Shown here: positions 54,220 to 64,000 of the stretch, piece after piece | How positions within the stretch are numbered: position 1 is the stretch's first letter | Layout: each line of letters begins with the position of its first letter | Program-made: the position numbers and the translations under genes | Assembly (NCBI GenBank): GCA_030765055.1 | Contig: CM060947.1 | Span: 48,974,047 to 49,038,046, forward strand | DNA length: 64,000 bases | Direction of reading: 5' to 3' | DNA from: Mantis religiosa | Taxonomy: Eukaryota; Arthropoda; Insecta; Mantodea; Mantidae | Notes under the pieces: generated by a model | Database searches by the model: none | What the model saw: only the letters and a program-made list of their open reading frames with translations | What the model was told of the DNA's origin: nothing

Positions 54220-57200
54220 CTTTGGTCTTATCATGTTTTGCTGTCTTGGATTTGTTGCTCTTGGAGTGATGAGATTTCACAGTGTGTTTTGCTGGCAAGG
54301 TTTTGGATGCCGCCTTGTTAGCTCGGAGTGGTGACATACCAAAGAGGGAATCAAATTTGTCTGTGTTAGTTGCACCTTTGCTGGGCGACTTATGTAATAT
54401 AGCAGCTAATGGTGGTGGAAGTTTGTTGGTATTTTTATTTGGCAAAGGCATGGATCTGTTCCTCTCATTCACTGCAGTGTATGATGAAGACGGTGTGACT
54501 GACTTCACCTCCGATGGAGGCTCAAACAGATCATCTCCTTCACTAGATCCAGGTGAATAAGGAGACTCCAAATCCATGTCTACCACATCCGTACTTATGT
54601 CTGGAGGTTGCTTCTGACTGGACTGCGTCTGCTCACCATTCTGAACTGTGTTTGCTCTTGCTGCCAATTTTGAAGGTGTTGCTGGTCCTGGTAGCTTGTC
54701 AGGTGTGGTCCTTGCTATAGCTGGAGGTGGTCTCTGCTGTATTATCACTGGGGAGCTCAGAATGGGCTGCTGTTGTTGAGTCATCATCTGCGACACTGGT
54801 ATTGCTGAAGGGTTAAAGAGAGCCATGCGACTGAGGGGCAATGCTGATGGAGGTGGTGTACAAAGTATACTGGCTATATTTGCAGGGGTTAGTGCAGGAA
54901 ATGCTGGGGCTGGGGCTGTAGAATGTGTTGGAGTTGAGGTTATTGGTTGCTGGGACACAGCAACCTTCAGGGAGTTATTGGGAAAAGTTGGAGGTTTCAC
55001 TGGAGTGCCCTGTAAGTTCTGTGTCTGTGCATTGATCACTACAGATATGTTCCTCTCTGGAGATTTTGCAACATTTGTGTCTGTAATGCTAGCAGAGGTA
55101 ACTGATGGTTGCAAACCTAGGGACATTTGTTTGGATTTGTCAGCAGTATCTGCTAGCTCCAGGGGTTGAGATGCTTCATTGTCACTAGCAACTGGAGGGG
55201 GTAACGAGGCAGTTTCTGGAATTACTGATGGAGAACTTGCCATAACAGTATCCACTCTAACAGAAAGCTTTGCTCGTTCAGGTGACTGACTGGAATGCTC
55301 TGCTACTTCCTCTGTGGATACCATTGCTGGCGTTGTTGCTCTGACCTCTAAAGATTTTCCTGCTAGTTCTTCCAGTTCACTGACAGCTGGTGATTCTCGA
55401 TTCATCACATTCAGCTGCATCAACTGTTCAGAGGCAGTGTGCACAGGACTTGGAGGGCCATCCATACTTATGCCAGCTCCAACCGGTGATGGTGTGCCCG
55501 ACTTTGTAGGATCAAATGGATCATAAGCATCTGGAGATGTTGGAGGAGAACAAGGTGTTGTGGGCCCACGCGGTTCAGGGGGAGTGTTTGGACCTTTGTG
55601 CATCACTTCCATCACTCTGTCCCTATCCAGTTCTCTATCCAGTTCTTCCTCTATCCTCTGATCCAAGTCATCAAGGCCACCATCCTCTGCCATCAGGTCC
55701 TCCTCATCTTCTCTCAGAGGATTAGTAATGGATCTCAGCTGAGTTTTGGAGGCAATGGAGAACTTGATTTGAGGCTCTGGTGGTGTTTTTGGTCCAGTAC
55801 TTGTCACGAGGTAATTCACCACAGGTGCAGGGGATTCTGGTTCAGAAGTCCTTGCAAGTGAGCTGCCAGGAGGTGGACCCTGTTTAGAAGAAACCTTTGG
55901 ACTAGGAGTTCTTGATCGCAAGCTTCTTAGACTATTTAGGCTCTCAACAAGCTCCTCCCTATCCGCTTCTTTGTTCATGGCTTCATCTTCACTATCACTT
56001 AAGACGATAAGGTCTCTTGGAGATGGAGTTTGTTCATGAAACGGAGATTGGTCTAAATCAATTATAGCAACTGGTTTTTTATTCATTAACTGAGCTAATC
56101 TGGAAGCTTTTGCATTGACTTTCTGAGCCACTTTCTTTGATTTTTTTTCAACTGATCGGACCATTACCTTTTCAATACCCACATTTCCATTTTTCTGTCT
56201 AGGAGATGATTTTTCTTTGCTTCCTTTATCTTTTCGCAACTTTTTAGCAGGCTCTCTCTCAATCTCAAAGGATTCATCATGCTGTTTCCTCTTGGAAGAT
56301 TCTTTTGATACTAAAGGTATACCAGATCCTGAAATATCTTTACTACTTTTATTAGACTTATTAAAGTTCACACTAACCAAAATATTATCACCTGAAGTGA
56401 AAACTTCCTTAGAAGGAGCTGGAGACTTTTCTTTCCTCTTTTTTCGTTTCTCTAAAGAAAGAAGAGCCTCTTTAGTTTTCTTTGCTTCTTTTCTTTTTTT
56501 CTCCTTCTTTCTCTGTCTTTCAGAATCATCTTTCGTATTAGATACAATCACAGTCAATTTTTTGGCTGTTTTCGAAATAGATTTTTTGTCAATTACAGGT
56601 ATTCTTTCATGTCTTTCTCGTGACCAAGATCGTGAAAATGAACGTGAATATGAACGATTATAGCGCCTAGGTGTTGGTGACCGAGACCTGGAATAGGATG
56701 AATATGAAACAGACCGAGAACGTGACCATGATGGAGTCCAAGAATGGGACCAGGATCTTCTTTCCCTATATCGGCACCTTTGTGAACGTCCTTCTCTTGA
56801 TTTATCTTTCCTATCTTTGGACCTCCTGGGTGATCTGCTCCGTGACCTTAACCTTGATCTATTCCTTGACCTGCTGTGGCTTCGTGATCTAGATCTTCTT
56901 CCCCTACTTCTGCTATGGCTTACTCTTGATCTCAGCCTGTCTTTTGACCGACTCTTCCTTGATCTGTCTTTTGATTTGACTTTAGTTCGGGTCTTGGAAC
57001 GGCTCCTTGATCTGAGTCGTGACCTACTTCTTGATCTTAATCGTGATCTACTCCTGCTACGTAGTCTGGATTTCACTGGGGACCTGCCCCGTGAGCGTGT
57101 GATTCTTGACCTAGATGCTGATCGTGATCTGCCATGTAGTCTGTCATAAGACCTACCACGTGATCTAGATCTTGATTTTGAAATGGAACGTTCTCTGGAA

Positions 57201-58526
57201 AGATCTCTACCAAAAGCATCCTTTCGTTTGCGTTTCTTGTCACCAACCACTTTTCTCACATCATATCTTTCCATGTCTTTTCGCTTTTCTTTCTTTTTCT
57301 TTTCCTTCTTTCCTGCAAGGTCCTCCTTTTTCTTGGCAGCCTCCTTTGCCTTACTAGAATCTGCATCTCCTTTGGCTTTAGGATCACGATAATTTCTTTC
57401 TTTTGTACTTTTAGAAGGCTTTTTCCATGCTATATTACTGTCATCTCCTTTGCTGGATTTGTCTTTATTTTTGTCTTTATTTTCACTACTGCTAAGTACT
57501 ATTCTTTCTTTTGATGCTCTCTTTTCACTAGATTTCTTCTTCTTCTTTTTCCTTTCTTCATCGGTGGATGATTTTGACTTTCCTGTTATATCAAAATTTT
57601 CATCCCCACTTTTTTGTACATCTTTATCATACTTGGACTTATCTTTTTTGTCAAGCTTTTTATCCTTCTTTAGTCCATCAACAGGTTTGGGTCTGTCATC
57701 CACAATTTCACCTTCCTCATAATCTATAGGCTCCTGTTCCTTGCCTACAGTATCTTCTTCCCCTGCACTGCCACTAAGTGAACTTTTCCTGTTCTTCTTC
57801 TTCTTTTTCTTTTTTCCAGAAGGAATTTCACCATCCTCTTCAGCAGTGAGAAATCCATCATCATGGCTCAAATCATCCTCAAAATTAATCGCTTCTTCTG
57901 TTTCTGAAATAGTTTCTGTGTCAAGCCCTTCTAAACCAATGGGAGTGACAGCGGTTTGGGGAGCATTGTCAACAGTTGCTGCAGATACTGCTGATGTTGC
58001 CCCACCAATCAGACTGTCATCATCAGAGCCAAAGATTTCTTCAACAAGACTGATTTTCTTCATTCCTTCTTCAGCCTCTGCTGTGATTTCTTCAGGTTTC
58101 TCCTGAGAATCCTCTTTTACATGCCCAGCTTCTTCAGTAATATTGGCCTCCTCTTTCTCTTGTTCTACTTCTTCAACTTTGTTTTCCGTTGCAGCTTCTG
58201 CTTCTACTACAGTTGCCGAGGCATCATCTTGCAACTGTTCTGGTGGTTCGTCTTTGTCTTCCTTGTTATCTTGTTCACTTTTTTCTTCCTCATCATCTGT
58301 TTTAATATCTTTCTCAGCAGGTATATTCTCCTTCTCCTCCTTCTCCTCCTCCTCCTCTTCCTCCTGCTCTTCTTCTGCTGGTTTTTCTTCTTTAGCAGCT
58401 TCCTCATCTGCAGCACTAGCATTGCTATTTTCATCCTTTTCTTCAACTGGACTAGAGCATTCTTCTACTCTACTAGGTTTTACATTTGCCTCATCTTCAG
58501 TCTTCATTTCAGATTCAGGCTCTGGC

Positions 58527-58558
<32 letters not shown>

Positions 58559-60098
58559 AGGTTCAGGTTCAAGTTCAAGTTCAGGTTCAGGTTCAAGTTC
58601 AAGCTCAGGTTCAGGTTCAGCTTGACGCCCAACCTCTTCTTCTTTTGTAGTAGTCCTTCTGGCAATGTCCATGCTGGCAGCAGAATAAATAGAAAAATTA
58701 GGACATTCTTCCTCATCTTCCTCATTAGAAGAATGTTTTGCATCCTCATCTCTGACTGTAGTTCCAAGTTTTGGTACAGCGATTTCACCACTTAATGAGG
58801 AAATTTTCAAGTCACTAATTAAGCCACTGCTTTCACCGTAGGTTGGAGAATGCAAATAGCTTGCATTTGAATTTGAAGACTGAGAGAGGACAGGACATGA
58901 ACCTGAAGTTATTGGTACAGGAACAGTTACATTTGCTTTGGCCAGTGCTCCTTCTTTTTCTTCTTCATCATCAGTGTCATTGGAAGGCTCAGCAGGATCA
59001 TATTTTTCAGATTCAGGTATTTCTGGCTTTGTAGGTTCCTCATTTTGGTTCTCTGGTGTGGAGGGTGTGACATTATCATCAATTACAAGTTCGTTGTCAC
59101 TTTCTGGCTCTTCATCACTCATTCCCATGAGCAAAGCTGGAGGTACTGGTGGTGGGGGCAAGGCTTCATAATTTAACTCCATTCCACGGTCACTGTCATC
59201 CGGTTCAGCACCGCCTGCACCCCCACTATTTGACCCTACTCCAACTTCTATGTCACTGTATATATCTATCTCTTCTTCTTCTTCCCCTGGTTTTGTTGAC
59301 TGTTTCTGGTCCTCTATGTTATCATCAATGTCATCCACTGGAGGGAAATCCATTGAGCTAGTTGCAGGTCCCTGTTGTGGTGGCTGTGGAGGAGCCTGAG
59401 GTCGTCTAACTGGGAATCTGGGTGCAGTCATACGAAACCTGAGGAGATTGCCTCTGAAAGGAGGCAAGGGTGGAGGTGGCGGAGGTAATGGTCCACTGTT
59501 CAAATAATTTGCGTAACCCGCTCGAGCACCTCGAGAATCAAATGATGATGGTGATGGAAAACTTGAGTAGCCACGACCTCCCTGATAGCCATAAGATGGA
59601 CTACTGCTGTATCTAGCGCCACCAAACTGATGAAAACTTCCACCTGCAGGTGGAGGTCTAGCACCACTTCCTCCACTACGACCAGGATACATGGGTGCCT
59701 GAGTCACATGACTTGATGCAGAAGAACCTGCTTCACTAACATTAACTGGTGAACTAGTACTGTTAATCTGTGATAACACATCATCTGTTCTCACATTAAC
59801 GCCACTCTCACTCTTTCTAGAGTCACTGCTTTTCCTATCACTTTGTATCTGCAGGCTCCCATCTCGATTGATAGTAGCTAGTGTTTTCTTGGAATGCCAC
59901 ACTGACTGACTATCCAATATGCTACCAATAAGGTCACAGGTTCCTACCCCACTGTCACTAGATGGCTCAGGGATAGATCTTGATGATGCAGAAGCCTGTT
60001 TTCTGTTGATCAGATTCCTCAGATTGCCTACTGCAGTGCGAGGACGAGCCACAACTGCAACACTGCCACCTGGCTCACCTCCATCTTCATGGTCAGAT
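54220..60098 (-). CDS. PHRF1: PHRF1 large internal exon: acidic, Lys-rich and RS domains
   Basis: An open exon of 5879 bases. It starts after TTGTGTGATTGCAG (phase 2) and ends at AAAG/GTAACT (phase 1). The apparent start above it is TTG inside the intron, so this is not the protein start. Counting residues from that TTG: SILDSQSVWHSKK and INRDGSL at about 65-85 (a PHRF1-like motif); proline/glycine-rich to about 250; acidic with a Glu-Pro repeat at about 500-535; many Lys blocks; an RS domain at about 980-1175 (RSRSRSRLRSRSRSR); IDLDQSPF and IVLSDSEDE (SUMO-interaction-like) near 1370; SP/TP-rich and Gln-rich tail; KFDSLFGMSPLRA near the end. The family binds the phosphorylated RNA polymerase II tail. 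PHD and RING exons are not seen. SCAF1 is the alternative. Confidence 0.88.
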
Positions 60099-60415
60099 CT
60101 GCAATCACACAATATTAATATTTAACCTTAGTATCCCTTGTGTTTCTCTGAAATCACTGAACAGAACTAACGATTTTCATATGCATTTTGGATAAAGAAT
60201 AATCAATGTTTTAACTACCACATTTATTATCAATACCACAAAATGTTTATCTTCTCTGTCATCTACCAATAGAAGGTAAGAAAAATGCATCCCAGCCAAA
60301 AATTTTGATGCCAGATAAACATGTTCTGAGAGCAGAGGAGGCAGAGAGGAGGGGGAGAGAGAGAGCAAGGAAAGAAAGGAAGTGTGGGTTTAAGAATTCA
60401 TTGACAACTAGGACA
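60099..60415. other. start of upstream PHRF1 intron
   Basis: The intron ends at 60099-60100 (AG on the minus strand). A purine-rich stretch lies at 60330-60390. No exon recognised. Confidence 0.6.
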
Positions 60416-60419
60416 TATG

Positions 60420-61010
60420 GGCCCAATAACAAAAATTAAATCTTAATAACTTAAAATCACAGTGGTAACAGGTAAAATAATAAAGTTAAAACATTAAATA
60501 TAAAACTAAAAAGGAAAATACAAAGGTTAAAATGTTAAGAGATTATAAAAGAAAACTTAAGATTAAAAATGCTCCTAAAACTAAAATACAAATTAGGCCT
60601 GCTTATTGAAAGCAAAATGTTTACAAATCAGAGTTCCTTGTCAACAAGTATTCGGTCATTATCTAAAAATGAGTGCAGTGTAACATCCAGGACAATATGT
60701 CACAACTGCATCTCATTCAAATAGAACGTGTGACATGGAGTCATAAGGCATATATCAGACAGACAAGGACACCATGAAGAAAATGACCATGAGGATGACC
60801 TACTCGTAACCTAGTCCTTGCAAGAAGTCGTCCTTGATTGTCCAGAACAGTGTCAGTCATGTCTGCTGCCAAGCTGAGAATAGATGGCAACAAAGTATCA
60901 TTGTACATCCTAATAGGGGATAGTGGCTGTTGAAAACTGCAGCAAACAGGAAAGCTTAGCGGCTGCATCTGCCTTCTCATTGCTACCCACATGGCCTGCA
61001 GTTTATATAA
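60420..61010 (-). pseudogene. I-like LINE 3' relic (RNase H end)
   Basis: On the minus strand the frames read AGHVGSNEKADAAAKLSCLL (the last RNase H motif, compare WVPGHVGIPGDEAADAAAK at 10.2 kb), then NQGRLLARTRLRVGHPHGHF and LMTPCHTFYLNEMQL, the tail seen after RNase H in I-type elements. Several shifts break it. The rest of the element is absent. Confidence 0.7.
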
Positions 61011-61830
61011 AACCTAACTGGTGTCTGCAACATAGTGATTGAGAGGCTGAATTTTCGTAAGCAATGCAGACAATTTGGTAAATTGTTTTAGGGCATGAAT
61101 GGCAATGAAAGAGAAAGGGTAAATATTAAAACATCCAGGAACTAATGTGGAGATAGTAAGTAAAAAACAAAAAAACAAAAAAAACAAAAAAAAGTGCACA
61201 AGCTCAGTGGTAAAAACTGAATTAGTCTCCAAAAAGCAATAGCTGTGAAACCCCCTTTTTAAAAGAAAGCAAACCTGTAGCTTCACCAAACTGGAAAGCT
61301 TAAATACCGGAGAGTAGTTCTGGTAACAGCTCAGAAGTTCAGTGAAAGGTTGAAAAAACACAGACTGCAGAGTAGCTATCTTAAAATTATCTGAAAGCGT
61401 GAGATTGAACTGGGCACACAGGATTTGCCACAGGGTTAACAGCCAAGAGAAACCACAATACAAGGAGGCATTTGGATATCATACATAGTGAAAAATTTAT
61501 AAACTGAATTCCAATTGAGCATACTACGGTACCACTCAGCAAAGGAAGGATGAAAGAAAAGCATTTCTATTATCTCTACTATGTACGTAAAGTAGAGAAT
61601 ATTTTTATTTTCACTGCCACCTACCTATAATGGTTGTGAAGAAGTGCTGTATACAAACCAAAAATCTAATCTGATAATTCACCAGAGATACACATTTTGA
61701 GGAACCAGAAGTCAATCATTAGCATGATACACATGTATTCTATGTGAATAACATAACTCAAAAACAAAACATTTGGTTAAATACCAGACCTGGAATTTAA
61801 GTTCAGCATCTTCTAAGGCCATGAAAAGAC
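61011..61830. other. intronic sequence, no gene recognised
   Basis: AT-rich, with an A/C-rich simple stretch at 61160-61200. The 149-codon minus-strand frame at 61014-61463 shows no motif. Confidence 0.45.
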
Positions 61831-62031
61831 AAATCAATAATTTAAATACAAATCCACCCACTCCTAACTACCCTTATTAACCTTTGTACAGAAAATTTGC
61901 AAGTGACACAGCTGACCAGTGCAGCCCACAGAAAAATCAATAATTTAAATACAAATCCACCCACTCCTAACTACCCTTACTAACCATTGTACAGAAAATT
62001 TGCAAGTGGCACAGCTGACCAGTGCAGCCCG
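61831..62031. repeat. tandem duplication of a 103-bp unit
   Basis: Two adjacent copies of AAATCAATAATTTAAATACA...CAGTGCAGCCC with about five differences. Confidence 0.95.
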
Positions 62032-62083
62032 CATGATGGAAGATAGGCAAGTTAAAATGATGGTAGAGGGGAAAGTTAGAGGG

Positions 62084-62160
62084 CTTCAGTTTTCGTAAGT
62101 CATGCCTCCGTCACGCCTCCAACTGCAGTTTGTTTGCAGTCTATCTATAGAAAACTGAAG
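62084..62160. repeat. short element with 11-bp inverted ends
   Basis: CTTCAGTTTTC at 62084-62094 and GAAAACTGAAG at 62150-62160. Possibly chance or a small MITE-like unit. Confidence 0.35.
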
Positions 62161-62235
62161 ACCTTTAGGAGGGTCATGTTGGCTGTGATCTCAAGGCTAT
62201 TTGACCAGAAATGATAAGGTACAGCAGATGTCAAT

Positions 62236-63640
62236 TTTTTTGTTTTTCATGGCCTTCATGTTGTCTTTTTTTATTTTATTTGTGTACTAAGCTATTACAA
62301 TTGTTGAGCTGCTCGCCAGTATTTGGCCCAGGCCATTAATTGGGGGGCAGCCCGTTGAATTACAAAATGTGTAATACACTACTTACATTTCTATTACTAC
62401 TAACATTACTATCATTACTACTATTGCTTACACACTATTGTTCATTTCCTTTTTTCACAGTCCACTTCCATTTATTTTTCACTTTATCTAAGAACTGTCC
62501 TACATTCTTAAGATTTTTATCTATAATTTTACATATATCAGGACTTCGCTTAATTTTTCTCCACATTTATTCTTTTCGCCAAATCTCTGTTTCCCTGCAT
62601 TCAAAAAGGATATGTTCCACATCTTCCTTACCCCCACACAATGGGAACTTGTCTTGCACAAACCCATTCTGCTGCCCTTTTAGCCTCCACACTCCTGCTC
62701 TCAGCCATGCTATCCCCTTCCTTTCTTCATTAATGGTTTTATCTATATACTGCTCCCTTCCCCAGCCACTTTTTAACTCAACATAATATACCAATGACCT
62801 CTTTTCACCTAATATCTTCAAATCTTTTTCTAACACCCTTCCAGAAACCTTTATAATTTCTATCTCTTTTTCTCCAAATATCCCCTAAGCCATTATTTTC
62901 TAAATTGTTTCGTAGAGTGCTTGCCCAGCCCGAGCTTTGCAAACTTGCTTCTTGATATTTTAAACATTGTTGCAATAAGCTGCCTTCATCTAAATTCAAG
63001 ATCCTATGCCAGTATTTCAAGACTCTTTCCATTATTAACCCTTTCCTTGTTACTCTCCCCATTTCAATTTGAGCAACTTCGTTTGCTGTTGCCATTGGCA
63101 GCCCCAAAACTTCCTTACAGAACATCCTGTGTATCTGATCCACAACTTCCCACCCATTCTCAAGCCCCCATATTTCAATGCCATATAGCATTCTGGCCTC
63201 GACTACAGAACTATATACTCTTTCCAACCATTTGATCTCCATCTCCAGCATTTTATATGGACATCCTCTCACAGCCATCATTGCTGCTTTCCCTTTTGCC
63301 AGTGCTGATTTCTTTTGTTTTTCCCATTTGCCTCCTGCATCTAATTTTAATCCTAAGTAAGTACAGTCACGCACTACTTTGTATTCAGCTTCTCCCTTCT
63401 TCCACTTTTCATATTTACTCAATTTAGTTCCTTTTTTAAATACTACAATTTGGGTTTTTTCGCTGTTTACCTTTAAGCCCCACTCTGAACAGTATTTCTC
63501 CACCTCTTGCAAAGATATTTTTATGTTGTCTTTTAGGGCTGGTTTCAACAATGCTGATGATTTTTTTCTATTATTCTGGTTTATATAAACCCAAAATGTC
63601 TTTATAACTGAAGTGCAGAAGCATGCTTCACCAAGAAGTT
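62236..63640 (-). pseudogene. LINE fragment, post-catalytic part and 3' end
   Basis: The frame 62805-63550 begins after the reverse transcriptase active site: KVNSEKTQIVVFKKGTKLSK, DCTYLGLKLDAGGKW, KKSALAKGKAAMMAVRGCPY, VVEARMLYGIEIWGLENGWE and MATANEVAQIEMGRVTRKGL. A frameshift near 62820 leads to GWGREQYIDKTINEERKGIA, WLRAGVWRLKG and a zinc-knuckle-like CGGKEDVEHILFEC. The 3' untranslated end reaches an A-rich tail near 62236-62260. The endonuclease and most of the reverse transcriptase are missing. The clade is uncertain; same family as 50045-51945. Confidence 0.8.
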
Positions 63641-64000
63641 GCAAATCCAGGTAAAAAAAAATGCAGCATTGGTTTATGCATGTAATGTATTATGAGCCAG
63701 CAATTTCTTATATAAGCAGCAAGAAATACTGTAGCAGAGAGGGCTTTTTCTGTGAAATCCTGAAAATAACAGCAGCATTTAGACTAAAGCCAAGCAAAGA
63801 TTCTACTTTTGAAGCTGTCCATTCACAAACCTCTCATTTGAATAAAATGTTATTTTTGGATATGAAATTTGAATTACCACATAAAAAGTACTTAACACTT
63901 AATTGCTTTTTTCAACTGAAAATTATAATGGTCACAAACAATATTTCATTAAAAAAAGTATTTAATATGAAGGCTGTGGAAAGGATGAGAAGAAGTGAAA
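63641..64000. other. no gene recognised
   Basis: AT-rich sequence, probably still upstream intron of the PHRF1-like gene. A TTTTCAG at about 63760 on the minus strand is followed by a frame with no family resemblance. Confidence 0.4.

Noticed and set aside
58121..58795. Long plus-strand frames over 56.2-59.4 kb rich in Ser, Phe and Leu
   Set aside because: They are antisense to the acidic, Lys-rich and RS-rich PHRF1 exon and have no independent motif.
60101..60112. Apparent protein start of the 1978-codon frame at 60112
   Set aside because: The first codon is TTG and the stretch TTGTGTGATTGCAG is a splice acceptor; the exon begins at 60098.
61014..61463. 149-codon minus-strand frame in the upstream intron
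   Set aside because: No motif, no splice context, low-complexity FFLFFLFF segment from an A-rich tract.

Overview
This window looks like a piece of an arthropod nuclear genome, most likely an insect. It is AT-rich, has GT-AG introns, long microsatellites and tRNA-derived SINEs, and carries many fragments of Penelope, mariner, piggyBac, IS630/Tc1-like, I-clade, CR1/Jockey-like and Ty3/gypsy elements. No prokaryotic gene layout, operon or ribosome-binding-site pattern is present. The species cannot be named from the sequence alone.

The one host gene I can support runs on the minus strand from beyond the right part of the window to about 8.5 kb. It is a PHRF1-type (PHD and RING finger, CTD-binding SR-like) gene. 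I see a giant exon of 5.9 kb (54220-60098), which encodes the acidic, lysine-rich and RS-rich middle of the protein. Three small exons (48733-48830, 26264-26392, 9202-9327) follow and encode the conserved C-terminal domain. Splice phases agree across all junctions. The PHD and RING exons are not seen here and should lie upstream (to the right). Introns of 5.4, 22.3 and 16.9 kb separate the exons, and most of what can be recognised in them is mobile DNA.

Layout: 0-6.5 kb, a SINE and a Penelope-like element (PLE) split by a gag-less Ty3/gypsy element; 6.5-8.4 kb, a small acidic ORF and an IS630-like relic; 8.5-9.3 kb, the PHRF1 3' end; 9.4-18.6 kb, a DNA transposon with very long inverted arms that trapped a nearly full-length I-clade LINE; 21.4-23.2 kb, a piggyBac relic with TTAA ends; 23.3-25.0 kb, PLEs; 26.3 kb, a PHRF1 exon; 27-35.9 kb, a PLE relic, mariner relic, SINE interrupted by a LINE fragment, CR1/Jockey-like LINE and a PLE with inverted repeats; 36-41 kb, SINEs and two IS630-like relics; 42-46.3 kb, a LINE RNase H ORF and a PLE; 48.7 kb, a PHRF1 exon; 49-52 kb, an IS630-like relic and a LINE holding two PLE-type insertions; 52.8-54.1 kb, a near-complete mariner; 54.2-60.1 kb, the large PHRF1 exon; 60.4-63.6 kb, LINE relics.

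The most interesting recurring signal is a hammerhead-ribozyme-like core (CTGANGA, stem II, GAAA, or degraded forms) at the ends of several distinct PLE families. One PLE copy forms a large palindrome flanked by a 14-bp target duplication. No mobile element in the window looks clearly active.
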